Counted from the first letter of the stretch, positions 34,302 through 43,753 are shown. The stretch is 64,000 nucleotides of DNA from Hyphomicrobiales bacterium (GCA_947455995.1 CANGQA010000004.1:1-64000); one strand, 5' to 3'. Notes: generated by a model not told the origin, from the letters alone. A program made the numbers and translations.

Positions 34302-36104
34302 CTAACGGCCTGCGGCATAGGCCTGCATGCCGCGCGGATTTGCGGCAGCGCGACGCCGTACACCGACCTTGGAAGCTGCAACCAATCGCCCTTCCGACCA
34401 CGCATCACCCACTTCGACTTTGTGGCCACGCCGCTTCAATTCTGCAATCGTTGCTTCCGGCATTCTTGATTCAACCACAAGGACACCCGGACGCGACATG
34501 CGCGGCCAGAAAGAGCCGGGAAAATGTTCGGAATGCCATGCTGGCGCATCAATCGATTCCTGCAAATTCATGCCGCAATGGACATGCCGCAAGAATAATT
34601 GTGGAATCCATTGGTCCTGCTGGTCACCACCGGGTGAACCCCAAACCATATAGGGCTCGCCATCTTTGTGGGCGAGTGTAGGCGTGAGGGTCGAGCGCGG
34701 CCGACGCCCCGGCGCCAGAGCAGCCGGATGGCTCTCGTCGAGCCAGAACATCTGGGCGCGTGTGCCAAGGCAGAAGCCAAGTTCGGGGATAACGGGGGAT
34801 GATTGCAGCCAGCCGCCTGACGGGGTGGCAGCCACCATATTGCCTTCTTTGTCGATGATGTCGAAATGGACCGTATCGCCTTTGCTTTCTCCCATGCGGC
34901 CAACAGTGGGTTCGCCCGCTCCTGTCGCGCCTACAGCAGTCCGGGGTCCGCTTGATATGCGGGCATCGACGCGACCTCCCGCCCCTTCGATGTGGCCAGG
35001 GCGAAGTTCCATCGACGCTTGCATGGTGATGAGTTTGCGCCGTTCCTCGTTGTAGGCATCGGAAAGCAGTGTCTCTATCGGTACATGTACGAAGTCTGGA
35101 TCGCCATAGAAGGCTTCGCGGTCTGCAAAGGCCAGCTTGGAGGCTTCAACAATCCAGTGGACGAAATCGGGATCGGTTGGAGAAAGGCCATCAAGCGGGA
35201 ATCCCTTGAGAAGCGCCAATTGCTGCAAAGCCGCTAGCCCCTGCGACCAAGGACCGCATTTCATGACACGATAACGGCCGTAATCATAATGGATCGGGGC
35301 TTCAACATGGGCTTGCCAGCCGGCCATATCGGCCCCGTTAAGCACGCCCCGATGGGCGCGGCCCGAAACGTCCATCACATCTTGTGTGCGGCAAAAGCGG
35401 TCGATCGCTTCGGCGACAAATCCGTGTGACCAGATTTTGCGGGCTCTCTCGATAACTGCTTCGCGATTTCCGCCACCGGCTTCCGCTTCGTCCAGTATCC
35501 GTTGGTATGTCTGTGCAAGAACCGGATTGGTGAACATGTCGCCGATTTTGGGTACTTGCCCGTTTGGGAGATAAAGCGCAGCCGAGGTCGGCCAATGGGT
35601 GCGGAACAACTCTTCGACCGTGCCTATCGTGGCCGTAATCCGCTCGACCAGCGGATAGCCATCCCGCGCATAGCTGATCGCAGGTGTGAGGACGTCACGC
35701 AGACTCATGGTGCCATAATCGCGCAACATCAGCATATAGGCATCGAACGTTCCCGGAATACAGGCAGCCAGCAGGCCGGTGCCAGGGATCAGATCCAATC
35801 CCAATCCCTTGTAATGCTCGATGGTGGCACCAGCGGGTGCGGGACCCTGACCGCAGATCACCTCTGATTTGCCGCGCTTCTGGTCATGCAGGATGATCGG
35901 CACATCACCGCCCGGGCCGTTTAGATGGGGCTCAACCACCTGCAAGGTGAAGGCGGTTGCTACGCCCGCATCAAAGGCATTGCCGCCTTTTTCGAGTGTC
36001 GCCATGCCGACAGCGGTCGCAATCCAGTGGGTGGTGGCGACCACACCGAACGTGCCTTCGATTTCGGGGCGGGTGGTGAACGGATTTGGATTGATGAAAC
36101 TCAT
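34302..36104 (-). CDS. Gamma-glutamyltransferase family protein
   Basis: A 600-residue Ntn-hydrolase that self-cleaves into two chains and hydrolyses or transfers gamma-glutamyl groups. The predicted autoprocessing nucleophile is T411 in SKGDTVHFDIID, the position of the family's catalytic threonine. Other blocks: VVATTHWIATAVGMATLEKGGNAFDAG near the N-terminus and GSPGGDQQDQW near the C-terminus. No signal peptide is visible, so it is probably cytoplasmic, unlike E. coli Ggt. The start at 36104 (MSFINPNPF) is the family-like one; the frame is open 26 codons further. It heads the transporter operon. Confidence 0.88.
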   Translation of the reverse strand: MSFINPNPFTTRPEIEGTFGVVATTHWIATAVGMATLEKGGNAFDAGVATAFTLQVVEPHLNGPGGDVPIILHDQKRGKSEVICGQGPAPAGATIEHYKGLGLDLIPGTGLLAACIPGTFDAYMLMLRDYGTMSLRDVLTPAISYARDGYPLVERITATIGTVEELFRTHWPTSAALYLPNGQVPKIGDMFTNPVLAQTYQRILDEAEAGGGNREAVIERARKIWSHGFVAEAIDRFCRTQDVMDVSGRAHRGVLNGADMAGWQAHVEAPIHYDYGRYRVMKCGPWSQGLAALQQLALLKGFPLDGLSPTDPDFVHWIVEASKLAFADREAFYGDPDFVHVPIETLLSDAYNEERRKLITMQASMELRPGHIEGAGGRVDARISSGPRTAVGATGAGEPTVGRMGESKGDTVHFDIIDKEGNMVAATPSGGWLQSSPVIPELGFCLGTRAQMFWLDESHPAALAPGRRPRSTLTPTLAHKDGEPYMVWGSPGGDQQDQWIPQLFLRHVHCGMNLQESIDAPAWHSEHFPGSFWPRMSRPGVLVVESRMPEATIAELKRRGHKVEVGDAWSEGRLVAASKVGVRRRAAANPRGMQAYAAGR

Positions 36105-36195
36105 GATGCCCCGACGTATAATGATGTTTAAGTATAACAGACTAGCGCGGATACCGCAGAATACCAGCCCGCATTTTGTCATTTTCTGCCTCTTA

Positions 36196-36239
36196 GCTGA
36201 ATTTTTGCTGCATTTACAGGCATAACAGGCTGAATTTTT
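36196..36239. promoter_or_regulatory. Direct repeats in the divergent GGT/EamA promoter region
   Basis: GCTGAATTTTT occurs twice (36196-36206 and 36229-36239), 33 bp apart (about three helical turns), between the divergent gamma-glutamyltransferase operon and the EamA transporter gene. This could be a regulator site; the AT-rich content lowers certainty. Confidence 0.3.
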
Positions 36240-36333
36240 TACGATGTGCAGATCAGCATCCCGCCCATACCTCTTGTGTCGCCCGCCAAGGAAGGAGACA
36301 GTGGGGCTCGATTTTGATCAGGGCGCGGCTCTT

Positions 36334-37176
36334 ATGTCTTTGACAGTTTTTTTGATGGCACTGGGCAGTGCGGTTTTGCACGCGGTCTGGAACACTTTGG
36401 CCCGCAGCAGACCAGATCCCGGTTTCGGTTTTGCCGCCATGGTGGTCAGTGCGGGCGTCATCGGAATTCCTTTGTTGGCCTATGCTGGTCTGCCTGATTC
36501 CGATGCCTATGTCTGGCTCGGCTGTAGCTGTCTGTTCAATCTGGCGACCTTGCGCTTGACCATGATGGCCTATCGTTTGTTGCCTTTGTCGTTGGCCTAT
36601 CCGATCTCGCGGGCAGCCGCCCCCTTGATCGTCACCTTCATCCAGATCGTGATCTTGGGCCAGGAGCACGTCGGTTTGGGAATTGTGCTCGGCATCGGGG
36701 TCATTTCCTTTGCGATTATGCTGTTGGCTGCCTCGGCCCGGACCGAGGAAAAGCTCGATCCCCGGGGGTTGATGTTCACGCTGGCTGCCGGTGTGTTTAC
36801 GGCCATTGTCGTGGTGGTGGATTCCATCGGCGTCAGGTTGAGCGGCAATACTTTGGGCTATGCAGCGGTGGCGGCGATTGTGAACGCGGTAACCCTGCCG
36901 ATTCTGCTCGCCTTTGAAGGGGTGCATCCACGACAGCTTCTGAAAGGCAATAAACGGTTCGGCATGATGGGAGCCAGCGTATCTATGCTGTCTTACCTGT
37001 TGATTTTGCTGGCTTATCAGAACGGACCTGTTGCACCGTCATCGGCGATCAGGGAAACCAGCGTTGTGTTTGCGACCGCCTTTGCCGCCTTGCTGTTGGG
37101 CGAAACCATCGGCCGTCTGCGCTGGCTTGCAGTCGGGCTGACGTGTATCGGCATGGTGATTATCCGGATTGTCTGA
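36334..37176 (+). CDS. EamA/DMT-family transporter
   Basis: Integral membrane protein with two EamA repeats and about ten helices, about 280 residues from this start. The start MSLTVFLMALGSAVLHAVWNTLARS lies directly before the first helix. An in-frame GTG at 36301 with AAGGAAGGAG before it is a real alternative and would add 11 residues. LPLSLAYPISRAAAPLIVTFIQ and PSSAIRETSVVFATAFAALLLGE are the two conserved repeat regions. It exports or imports a small metabolite that cannot be predicted. It is convergent with hrcA, whose end abuts it directly. Confidence 0.85.
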   Translation: MSLTVFLMALGSAVLHAVWNTLARSRPDPGFGFAAMVVSAGVIGIPLLAYAGLPDSDAYVWLGCSCLFNLATLRLTMMAYRLLPLSLAYPISRAAAPLIVTFIQIVILGQEHVGLGIVLGIGVISFAIMLLAASARTEEKLDPRGLMFTLAAGVFTAIVVVVDSIGVRLSGNTLGYAAVAAIVNAVTLPILLAFEGVHPRQLLKGNKRFGMMGASVSMLSYLLILLAYQNGPVAPSSAIRETSVVFATAFAALLLGETIGRLRWLAVGLTCIGMVIIRIV

Positions 37177-38268
37177 TCAGCCCGGATTTCGTGTCAGCAT
37201 TTTTGAAATCACCCGCGCGGTAAAATCGACCATCGGCACGATGCGCGCATAATTGAGCCGCGTCGGACCGATCACGCCTAACACGCCAATGATTTTCTGC
37301 GAACCGTCCCGAAAAGGCGCAGCAATCACCGAGGAGCCGGACAGCGAGAACAATTTGTTCTCCGATCCAATATAAATGCGCACCCCGTCGCCGGTTTCAG
37401 CGCGTCCAATCAGGTCAACGAGTTCTTTCTGTGTTTCAATATCAGCAAAAAGCAGTCTGATCCGTTCGAGATCGCTCATGGCAGTCAGATCATCAAGCAA
37501 ACGCGCCTGACCGCGTACGATCAACTGGCGCGAGCTATCCTCCCCGGCCCAAACCGCCAATCCGGTTGAAACGAGCTTGGCGGTCAGGGTGTCGAGCTGT
37601 TGTTCGGCAGTGGTTCGAGCGGCCTCGATTTCCGAGCGAAGGTCATTGAGGGTGCGGCCGCGAATCCTGTCCGATAGATAATTGCTCGCCTGCATCATCG
37701 CAGACGCCGGAAGTCCGGCGGGCAGTTCGATGATACGGTTTTCAACCGATCCGTCCTCGCCTACGAGAATCGTCAAGGCACGGCCATGGTCGAGCCGGAC
37801 AAATTCGATGTGGCGCAATGTGGTTATCACTTTTTGGGTGACCACGACCCCGGCACTGCGGGTCAGGCCGGATAGCATCTGCGAGGCTTCTGTCAGCATG
37901 GTTTCGAGCGATCCGGCATTGCCTGTGGCCCGGATTTCGCTCTCGATGCGCGTGCGGTCATCTTGCGAGACGTCGCCGGTTTCCATCATGGCATCAACGA
38001 AAAACCGCAATCCCTGTTCGGTCGGTAAACGGCCTGCGCTGGTATGGGGTGCATAAATCAGCCCTGCCGCTTCCAGGTCCGACATCACATTGCGGATCGA
38101 GGCGGGAGATAGCGGCAGTTGGAGCAATTTCGACAGGTGGCGTGATCCTACAGGCTCTCCCGAGTCCAGATAGCTCTCGACAATCCGCTTGAATATCTCG
38201 CGTGACCGTTGGTTGAGGTCAGACAGCTGGGCATTGGCAACGCCAGTCAAAGTCGGATGAATCGGCAC
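37177..38268 (-). CDS. hrcA: Heat-inducible transcription repressor HrcA
   Basis: Repressor of class I heat-shock genes that binds CIRCE elements; folding of HrcA depends on GroEL, so free chaperone sets repression. 363 residues starting at GTG (preceded by GAGGGAA). The N-terminal winged helix is at about 15-85 ([46 protein letters not shown], described in parts), followed by [24 protein letters not shown]. The C-terminal GAF-like domain ends [23 protein letters not shown]. grpE, the usual downstream neighbour, is not here. No CIRCE (TTAGCACTC-N9-GAGTGCTAA) was found upstream. Confidence 0.96.
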   Translation of the reverse strand: MPIHPTLTGVANAQLSDLNQRSREIFKRIVESYLDSGEPVGSRHLSKLLQLPLSPASIRNVMSDLEAAGLIYAPHTSAGRLPTEQGLRFFVDAMMETGDVSQDDRTRIESEIRATGNAGSLETMLTEASQMLSGLTRSAGVVVTQKVITTLRHIEFVRLDHGRALTILVGEDGSVENRIIELPAGLPASAMMQASNYLSDRIRGRTLNDLRSEIEAARTTAEQQLDTLTAKLVSTGLAVWAGEDSSRQLIVRGQARLLDDLTAMSDLERIRLLFADIETQKELVDLIGRAETGDGVRIYIGSENKLFSLSGSSVIAAPFRDGSQKIIGVLGVIGPTRLNYARIVPMVDFTARVISKMLTRNPG

Positions 38269-38614
38269 GATTATTCCCTCATGTGCGCAGGCACTGAGTG
38301 AAGATGAGGTTGATGACGGGAATAATCAAGCAGGCAATTGAAAAAGGCAGCATTGATGGGGCCGGCATAAAAATGATCGGGCTGCGGGAGCGAGCAGAAA
38401 AAGGACCGGTGATGTGAAGGGTGTCGCAAATGAAAAGCGGAATTCCGTTGACACTGCGGGGCATGATTTTGTTTCTTGCACATTGTTTCTTGCACAGCAA
38501 AGTGTCGACAGTATATATTGATCTTGTTGGGGTTGGTCCAAACGATAAGACAGCTTTTCGTTCAGCGGGTCCTGCTGTTCGGTCTTAAGTTTCCAAATCA
38601 GAAAGGGTGGCTAG
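38269..38614. promoter_or_regulatory. hrcA / Gfo-Idh intergenic region with promoter
   Basis: A 346-bp divergent gap with no convincing gene; short open frames of about 70 codons are not family-like. A plus-strand sigma-70-type promoter can be drawn: TTGCAC at 38490-38495, then TATATA at 38512-38517 (16-bp spacing). The -35 lies within the second copy of a tandem 14-bp repeat (listed separately). Confidence 0.45.
38469..38496. repeat. Tandem 14-bp direct repeat overlapping a promoter
   Basis: TTGTTTCTTGCACA occurs twice head-to-tail with no gap. The second copy contains the TTGCAC -35 candidate. Tandem copies at a promoter suggest a regulator binding site, but slippage duplication is also possible. 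Confidence 0.6.
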
Positions 38615-39613
38615 ATGACGGCGCAAAGCAGTTTGAAAGTGGCCTTCATCGGCGCATCGCATTGGCACCTATTTCTATACCTTGAGCCACTGCGCGAAGT
38701 TGCTGATGTCGACATTGTCGCCATGAGTGATCCTGATCCACAGATCATCAATGATCTGGCCCGCAAAAATGAATGTAGGGCTTTTACAGATTATCGGGAT
38801 CTGTGTGCCGTTATGCGCCCTGATTTTGTTATCGTGCTTGGCAAGCACAGTGAGATGGTTGAGACCGCTCTTTTTCTGATTGGTGAGGGCATTCCGTTTG
38901 CGATTGAAAAGCCGTGTGGCCTCGATCAGCAGCAAATCCTCGAAATAGCCGCTTTGGCTCAGAAAAAGAGCCATTTTGCAGCTGTGCCATTGGTGTTTCG
39001 CCACGGCGACTATTTCAAACGGCTGCAAGATCTGAGTGTGCAGGGTGTGCACTATCTCTCGTTTCGTTTTATTGCGGGCCTGGCCTCACGCTACATCAAT
39101 GCCAAATGCGCGTGGATGCTCGATCCGGTAACGGCTGGCGGCGGGTGCAATATCAATTTGGGTATTCACTTTTATGATATTTGCCATTGCCTGTTTGGTG
39201 ATGAGGCAGAGGTTAAAAGCGCCAGCATGTCCAATGCCGCTTGGGGCTATCCGGTTGAGGATTATGCCTTGGTCAGCATCGGACGTGGACGGGCCTTGTG
39301 TACCATTGAAACAGGTTATCTGTTTCCAGCACCAACCAATCATTTTGATATGCATTATTCGGCACGTTTCGGGCAGGATTACCTCGTGGCCCATGATCCC
39401 GAGACCATCGAAATGACCAATAATGATGGCAAGAGCCAGAAGATGGCGTGCCAAACCACCAATGTGCCTCATTATCGCACATTTGTGCATGATGTCATCC
39501 GGAGGGTGCGCGAAGGAAAACCGCCTTTGGCCTCTGTGCCGGATATGGTGCCGATCATGCGGCTGGTTGACCAATCATATCGTTTGGCCAATCCACGTTT
39601 GGTGGCCCGTTAG
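38615..39613 (+). CDS. Gfo/Idh/MocA family oxidoreductase, paralogue 2
   Basis: A 332-residue NAD(P)-dependent dehydrogenase. The Rossmann region starts LKVAFIGASHWHLFLYLEPL, and the EKP block is FAIEKPCGLDQQQ near residue 95. The C-terminal domain has CAWMLDPVTAGGGCNINLGIHFYDICHCLFG, the usual substrate-side strand with a histidine. The start follows AAGGGTGG. It is only distantly like the 16617 paralogue. Its substrate is unknown; sugar or polyol derivatives are typical. It is convergent with the AMP ligase gene. Confidence 0.85.
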   Translation: MTAQSSLKVAFIGASHWHLFLYLEPLREVADVDIVAMSDPDPQIINDLARKNECRAFTDYRDLCAVMRPDFVIVLGKHSEMVETALFLIGEGIPFAIEKPCGLDQQQILEIAALAQKKSHFAAVPLVFRHGDYFKRLQDLSVQGVHYLSFRFIAGLASRYINAKCAWMLDPVTAGGGCNINLGIHFYDICHCLFGDEAEVKSASMSNAAWGYPVEDYALVSIGRGRALCTIETGYLFPAPTNHFDMHYSARFGQDYLVAHDPETIEMTNNDGKSQKMACQTTNVPHYRTFVHDVIRRVREGKPPLASVPDMVPIMRLVDQSYRLANPRLVAR

Positions 39614-39671
39614 GAACCAAGGTTTTTTACGAAGGTTTCTTGCCTTTAAAGCTCAGAATTGCTGCCGCTTT

Positions 39672-41255
39672 TCATGATTTTGTAAAAAACTCATGGAGTT
39701 TATTTTTTTGTACCTTGCCCGTGACAGTCAATGGTAAGTCAGTTTCGTTGAGAAAAATGTATTGGCGCGGGCATTTATAGGCAGCCATTTCTTGCCGGGC
39801 AAATTCTTCCAATACGGAGCGCTCTACAGGAATTTTTGGATTTTGAATGATTACGGCCCCGATTATTTCATCGCGAACGCTATCCTGCACGCCGACGACA
39901 TAGGCAATGCGCACGGCAGGATGCTTCATGAGCACCTCTTCGACCTCGACCGGTGAAACATTGATGCCACCCGTCTTGATCATTTCCTTGATGCGACCCC
40001 GGAAATGCAAATTGCGGTTGTCGTCGAGGAAGCCGATATCGCCCGTGCAAAAATAACCGTTCTCGTCAAAGGCAGCGAGATTTTTGTCTTCGTCCTTGTA
40101 ATAGCCGATGGTCACATAGCCCTTGATCCGGATTTCGCCGATCTCGTTGGGCCCAAGCACTTTTCCTGTCGCTTCCTCGACAATCCGCATATCGACACCG
40201 GGTAAAGGTTCACCGACAGTGGTCAGGCGCTGTTCCAGCGGCATACGGTAATCGGTGACATTGCAATTGCCATAGCTTTCGGTCAGGCCGTAAATATTGC
40301 AGATGTCTTTGGCACCCCAGCTCAGGATCCGCGCGAATTGCTCGGGCGTGCCGATGGTGCCACCACCCCGCATGCAACTGAGATCGTATCGGGAGCGCTC
40401 TGGATGTTCCTCGATGGCTTGTGCCATATTGGGTGTACCGTAATACATCGTGCAGCGTTCGCTATCGATAATGCGCAATGCCTCGCCTGCTTCGAAATGG
40501 TTTTGCAACACAATGCATGCGCCATGGGTGAGGATATTGAACAAGGCATTTTCACAGCCCAATCCCCAAAACAGCGAGACTGCAAGCCACAATTTATCGC
40601 GTTCGGTCACGCCCATGCGTTCGCCGATATGCCACATGTTTTCGATCAGGGCATAATGCTGCAGTTGCACCCCTTTGGGCGTCGAGGTCGAGCCGGAGGT
40701 ATAAAGAATATAGCTTACATCCTCCGGGCGGACGGCATCTGCCATATGCTGGATCGTTGCATCATCGATGAGCGTCCCGCGTTGCGGAATTTCATCATAG
40801 GACAGGGCCGTTTTGTATGTTGCCTTGGGATATTGGACGATCCATTCCAAGGCTGGCAGGTTGTCATGATGCGGTTCCAATTCGCCCAACATGGCTGTGT
40901 AATTGGATTTGAGAAAATGGTCGCTGGTGATCAGCATACGGGTATCGGAATGGTTGATCAGGTACTTCAACTCTCGATCCGTTACCCATGTGTTCAAGCC
41001 AACCATGATGGCCCCCAGCGAACAAATGGCAAGATCGGCAATAATCCATTCGGCATGGTTGCCCATCAGAATGGCAACCTTGTCACCTTTGCGGATGCCC
41101 GTAGCGTAAAGACCTTTTGCAAAGTCATGCACGGCCTCGCGCAGTTGCGGATAGGTGTAGCGTTTTGCCCCGTCGACAATGGCCTCGCGCTCCGGCCAGC
41201 GATTCGCCAATGCATCCAGTAAGGCGGGAATGGTTCTGGCTGTCGGCATCTGCAT
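39672..41255 (-). CDS. AMP-dependent acyl-CoA synthetase/ligase
   Basis: Class I adenylate-forming enzyme of 527 residues that activates a carboxylic acid to its acyl-AMP and then CoA thioester. The phosphate-loop motif is YILYTSGSTSTPKGV, the A5 motif NIYGLTESYG, the hinge region CTGDIGFLDDNRNLHFRGR, and the catalytic lysine lies in LTVTGKVQKNKL at the C-terminus. The ATG at 41255 follows GAGGG; longer frames upstream are not family-like. It is divergent from the SMP-30 gene and probably provides the CoA ester acted on by the nearby thiolase-fold proteins (inference). The acid substrate cannot be read from sequence. Confidence 0.9.
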   Translation of the reverse strand: MQMPTARTIPALLDALANRWPEREAIVDGAKRYTYPQLREAVHDFAKGLYATGIRKGDKVAILMGNHAEWIIADLAICSLGAIMVGLNTWVTDRELKYLINHSDTRMLITSDHFLKSNYTAMLGELEPHHDNLPALEWIVQYPKATYKTALSYDEIPQRGTLIDDATIQHMADAVRPEDVSYILYTSGSTSTPKGVQLQHYALIENMWHIGERMGVTERDKLWLAVSLFWGLGCENALFNILTHGACIVLQNHFEAGEALRIIDSERCTMYYGTPNMAQAIEEHPERSRYDLSCMRGGGTIGTPEQFARILSWGAKDICNIYGLTESYGNCNVTDYRMPLEQRLTTVGEPLPGVDMRIVEEATGKVLGPNEIGEIRIKGYVTIGYYKDEDKNLAAFDENGYFCTGDIGFLDDNRNLHFRGRIKEMIKTGGINVSPVEVEEVLMKHPAVRIAYVVGVQDSVRDEIIGAVIIQNPKIPVERSVLEEFARQEMAAYKCPRQYIFLNETDLPLTVTGKVQKNKLHEFFTKS

Positions 41256-41296
41256 AAAGAATCCCTCACTGTCAGGGTAGATTGAAACCACAATTT

Positions 41297-41348
41297 TGGT
41301 GGCAAGCATGGCACCATGGACAGGCGTTCACAATCGCTATGGTGGCAA
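41297..41348. promoter_or_regulatory. Direct repeats in the AMP ligase / SMP-30 divergent region
   Basis: TGGTGGCAA occurs at 41297-41305 and 41340-41348, 43 bp apart (about four helical turns), in the 238-bp gap between the divergent ligase and SMP-30 genes. It is a possible shared operator; no cognate regulator is adjacent. Confidence 0.3.
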
Positions 41349-41493
41349 TATGCATCAAGAACAAGCATAACAGCTATTCATTCGCCGGTGCTTTTTATAA
41401 AGCCCAATGGGGGCATGATAGAGGTTGCGAGAAGCACACGTTGCGGCCCTATGCATCCGGTCAAGCAGCGCTTTGGTGAGGAGAGCAATAAAC

Positions 41494-42375
41494 ATGGTCA
41501 CAATCACCGCCGTCGGCGATGTCACAATGGTCCTCGGTGAAGGGCCTGTCTGGAATGCCAGTGACGAGCGGCTTTACATGATTGATTGTGTAGGAAGCCG
41601 GATGGCAGCCTATGCCCCTGCAACCGGCCAGACAGAGGTCTGGTCTTTGCCTGAATATCCGGGCTCATATGCTTTCATGCCTGATGGCGATGTGCTGATG
41701 GCCTTTAGGCGCAAACTGGCGCGGTTGCGACTGGGGCACGGTCAAGCCGTTATTGTCACAGAGATTGATAGCGGGATTGATTTCGAGGTCGAGCGCATCA
41801 ATGACGGTGCAAGTGACGCGCAAGGCCGCTTTTGGTTCGGGACCATGGATCGGCGTCTGAAACAGCCGATAGGCCATCTCTATTGCGCGGGCCTCGACGG
41901 ACGGGTTTCAAGACAAGGGGACGGGATCGTATTGTCTAACGGCATCGCTTGGAACCAGACTCAAACGGTTCTTTATCATTGTGATTCCGGGCCTGGTGTC
42001 ATCTATGCCTATGATTTCGACGCTGCGACAGGACAAGCTGGAAATCAGCGGGTGTTTGCGGGATTGCGCGAGGGACATTCAAGCCCCGATGGGTGCACTT
42101 TGGATACGCAAGGCGGCTTGTGGGTGGTCGAAGTGGGGGCCGGACGATTGGTGCGTTTCAATCCGGATGGAACAGTTGAGCGTCGTCTGGATGTGCCTGT
42201 GACCCGCCCTACCGCGCTGGCTTTCGGTGGCCCGGACATGGCAACCCTTTTCATGACCTCCATGACCTACGATCTCAGCGATGCCGAGCGCCAGGCCCAG
42301 CCAGACGCCGGACGGTTATTCGCCATCACCGGAACAGGTTGTACAGGCGTAGCCCGTCCGCTCTATCGGGGGTGA
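41494..42375 (+). CDS. SMP-30/gluconolactonase/LRE family protein
   Basis: A 293-residue six-bladed beta-propeller lactonase, metal-dependent (Ca or Zn). Conserved regions: VLGEGPVWNASDERLYMIDC with the N-terminal metal Glu, DAQGRFWFGTMD, GIVLSNGIAWNQTQTVLYHCDSG with the metal Asn, and GHSSPDGCTLDTQGGLWVVEVGAGRLV. The start at 41494 follows GAGGAGAG; an upstream in-frame ATG has no Shine-Dalgarno. It hydrolyses a lactone, classically of an aldonic acid. It is convergent with the MmgE/PrpD gene. Confidence 0.88.
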   Translation: MVTITAVGDVTMVLGEGPVWNASDERLYMIDCVGSRMAAYAPATGQTEVWSLPEYPGSYAFMPDGDVLMAFRRKLARLRLGHGQAVIVTEIDSGIDFEVERINDGASDAQGRFWFGTMDRRLKQPIGHLYCAGLDGRVSRQGDGIVLSNGIAWNQTQTVLYHCDSGPGVIYAYDFDAATGQAGNQRVFAGLREGHSSPDGCTLDTQGGLWVVEVGAGRLVRFNPDGTVERRLDVPVTRPTALAFGGPDMATLFMTSMTYDLSDAERQAQPDAGRLFAITGTGCTGVARPLYRG

Positions 42376-42384
42376 CGGTCAGGC

Positions 42385-43737
42385 CTAGCGGGTGCGACAA
42401 AGGGCTGTGAGCGAATTCAGATTCTCCAGTGTGTCCAACTGATCCAGCATGCTCAGGACAGCATTTGCCGTAGCTGCTCCGCTGGTTTGGGTGACAGAGC
42501 GCAATAAACGTTCATGGACCATATCGGTGCTGGCGGGCACCACATCATCCTGCTCCATGTGCAATGTATTGCCGTTGCGCAGAGTAATGGACAGGCTTGT
42601 GCCTTGCTTGGCGGGAAAAGCCGATGTGTAGCCGGCTGTGCTTTGCAGATCTGTCACGTCGATCAGCCGTTTGATATCGGGGTTGTCGAGCTGGTGATAG
42701 TTATCCTCGGTAATCCGGCCGTTGGCCAGCACGGCTGCTGTGGAAAACACAATGCTCATCTTGGCTTGAAGCGCACGCTCGAATGGTCCTTTGGCATTGC
42801 AGCCCGGATAGTGCAGAGCAGCATCCGACACCCGGATCGAGATTGCAATGATATCCTGTGCCGCAATTGATTGGTTCTGCGTCAGTGTCAGTGCGCATTG
42901 GCTGGCTGTTTGGGCATAATTACAGGCCGGGGCGGGCTTGTGGTAGACGTTCATGATATCGGCCTGACCTTCGGGAAAAAGCATAATTCCATTCGGGGCC
43001 GCACGGCGTGCGAAACTGGCAAAAAGACCTGCCTCGCCCTCCAGAATATGCTCGGATGCTTCGGCACCGCCTTGTGCCAGGCGAACGGCAGTTATAGCGC
43101 TGCGCGCCGCAAATCCCGGGTGGAAATACATATCGCTGCTGCCGCTATGGGGCCATTGGTTAAGCCCTCCTGCCTGATTGGCCGCCAGAGCCAGAGCCGA
43201 CACGGTCTGATCCTCGGTCAAGCCGAGCAAGCGTGCAGCACCCAAGGCTGCACCAATCGGCGTTGTAAGGCCGGTCGGCCTGAAAAGCCGCGCCAGTTCC
43301 TTGTCGAACAATACGCGGCCCAATCGCGCTCCGGCCTCATAAGACAAGATAGCGGCATCCAGCAATTGCCGGCCAGTAACGGGTACAATTTCAGACAGGG
43401 CGAGCAGACACGACCAGACCACCACGCCATGATGGCTATTGCTTGCTGCATGCATATCTTCGCGCACCAGTCCGTGCGCCATGACCGCATTGGCAAAAGC
43501 GGCATCCATGGCACTGGCTTGCAGGGGTGAGGCCAGTATCGTGCAACCCTTTGGCAAGACAGTCGCCAAGGCCTTGGCCTGCTGGCTCCACGGCAAATCA
43601 CGCGCTTCAAAAATACAGGAAAGGAAATCGGCCAGACAAAGCTGTGCTTTCTCGCGCGGTTCCGGTCCAAGTGTTGTGATGTCGGTTGAGTGTGCCATGC
43701 GCGCCATCTGTCGCGTCAAGCTCGGAGCTATGCTCAT
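42385..43737 (-). CDS. MmgE/PrpD family protein
   Basis: A 450-residue member of the MmgE/PrpD family, which includes 2-methylcitrate dehydratase and iminodisuccinate epimerase. Conserved regions: AFANAVMAHGLVREDMHAASNSHHGVVVWSCLLAL, PIGAALGAARLLGL and a C-terminal domain of about 150 residues (YNYAQTASQ-type region reads CNYAQTASQ). The start at 43737 follows GAGGTG; a longer frame adds 22 residues. It is 16 bp downstream of the OB-fold gene and belongs to the minus-strand operon with the thiolase-fold gene. It probably dehydrates or isomerises a hydroxy acid of the pathway; no other methylcitrate-cycle gene is present. Confidence 0.87.
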   Translation of the reverse strand: MSIAPSLTRQMARMAHSTDITTLGPEPREKAQLCLADFLSCIFEARDLPWSQQAKALATVLPKGCTILASPLQASAMDAAFANAVMAHGLVREDMHAASNSHHGVVVWSCLLALSEIVPVTGRQLLDAAILSYEAGARLGRVLFDKELARLFRPTGLTTPIGAALGAARLLGLTEDQTVSALALAANQAGGLNQWPHSGSSDMYFHPGFAARSAITAVRLAQGGAEASEHILEGEAGLFASFARRAAPNGIMLFPEGQADIMNVYHKPAPACNYAQTASQCALTLTQNQSIAAQDIIAISIRVSDAALHYPGCNAKGPFERALQAKMSIVFSTAAVLANGRITEDNYHQLDNPDIKRLIDVTDLQSTAGYTSAFPAKQGTSLSITLRNGNTLHMEQDDVVPASTDMVHERLLRSVTQTSGAATANAVLSMLDQLDTLENLNSLTALCRTR

Positions 43738-43753
43738 CGGATCACCTCGCAGA

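Noticed and set aside
38269-38614. CIRCE element or small gene upstream of hrcA
   Set aside because: No TTAGCACTC-N9-GAGTGCTAA pattern was found, and the short open frames lack start signals and family features.
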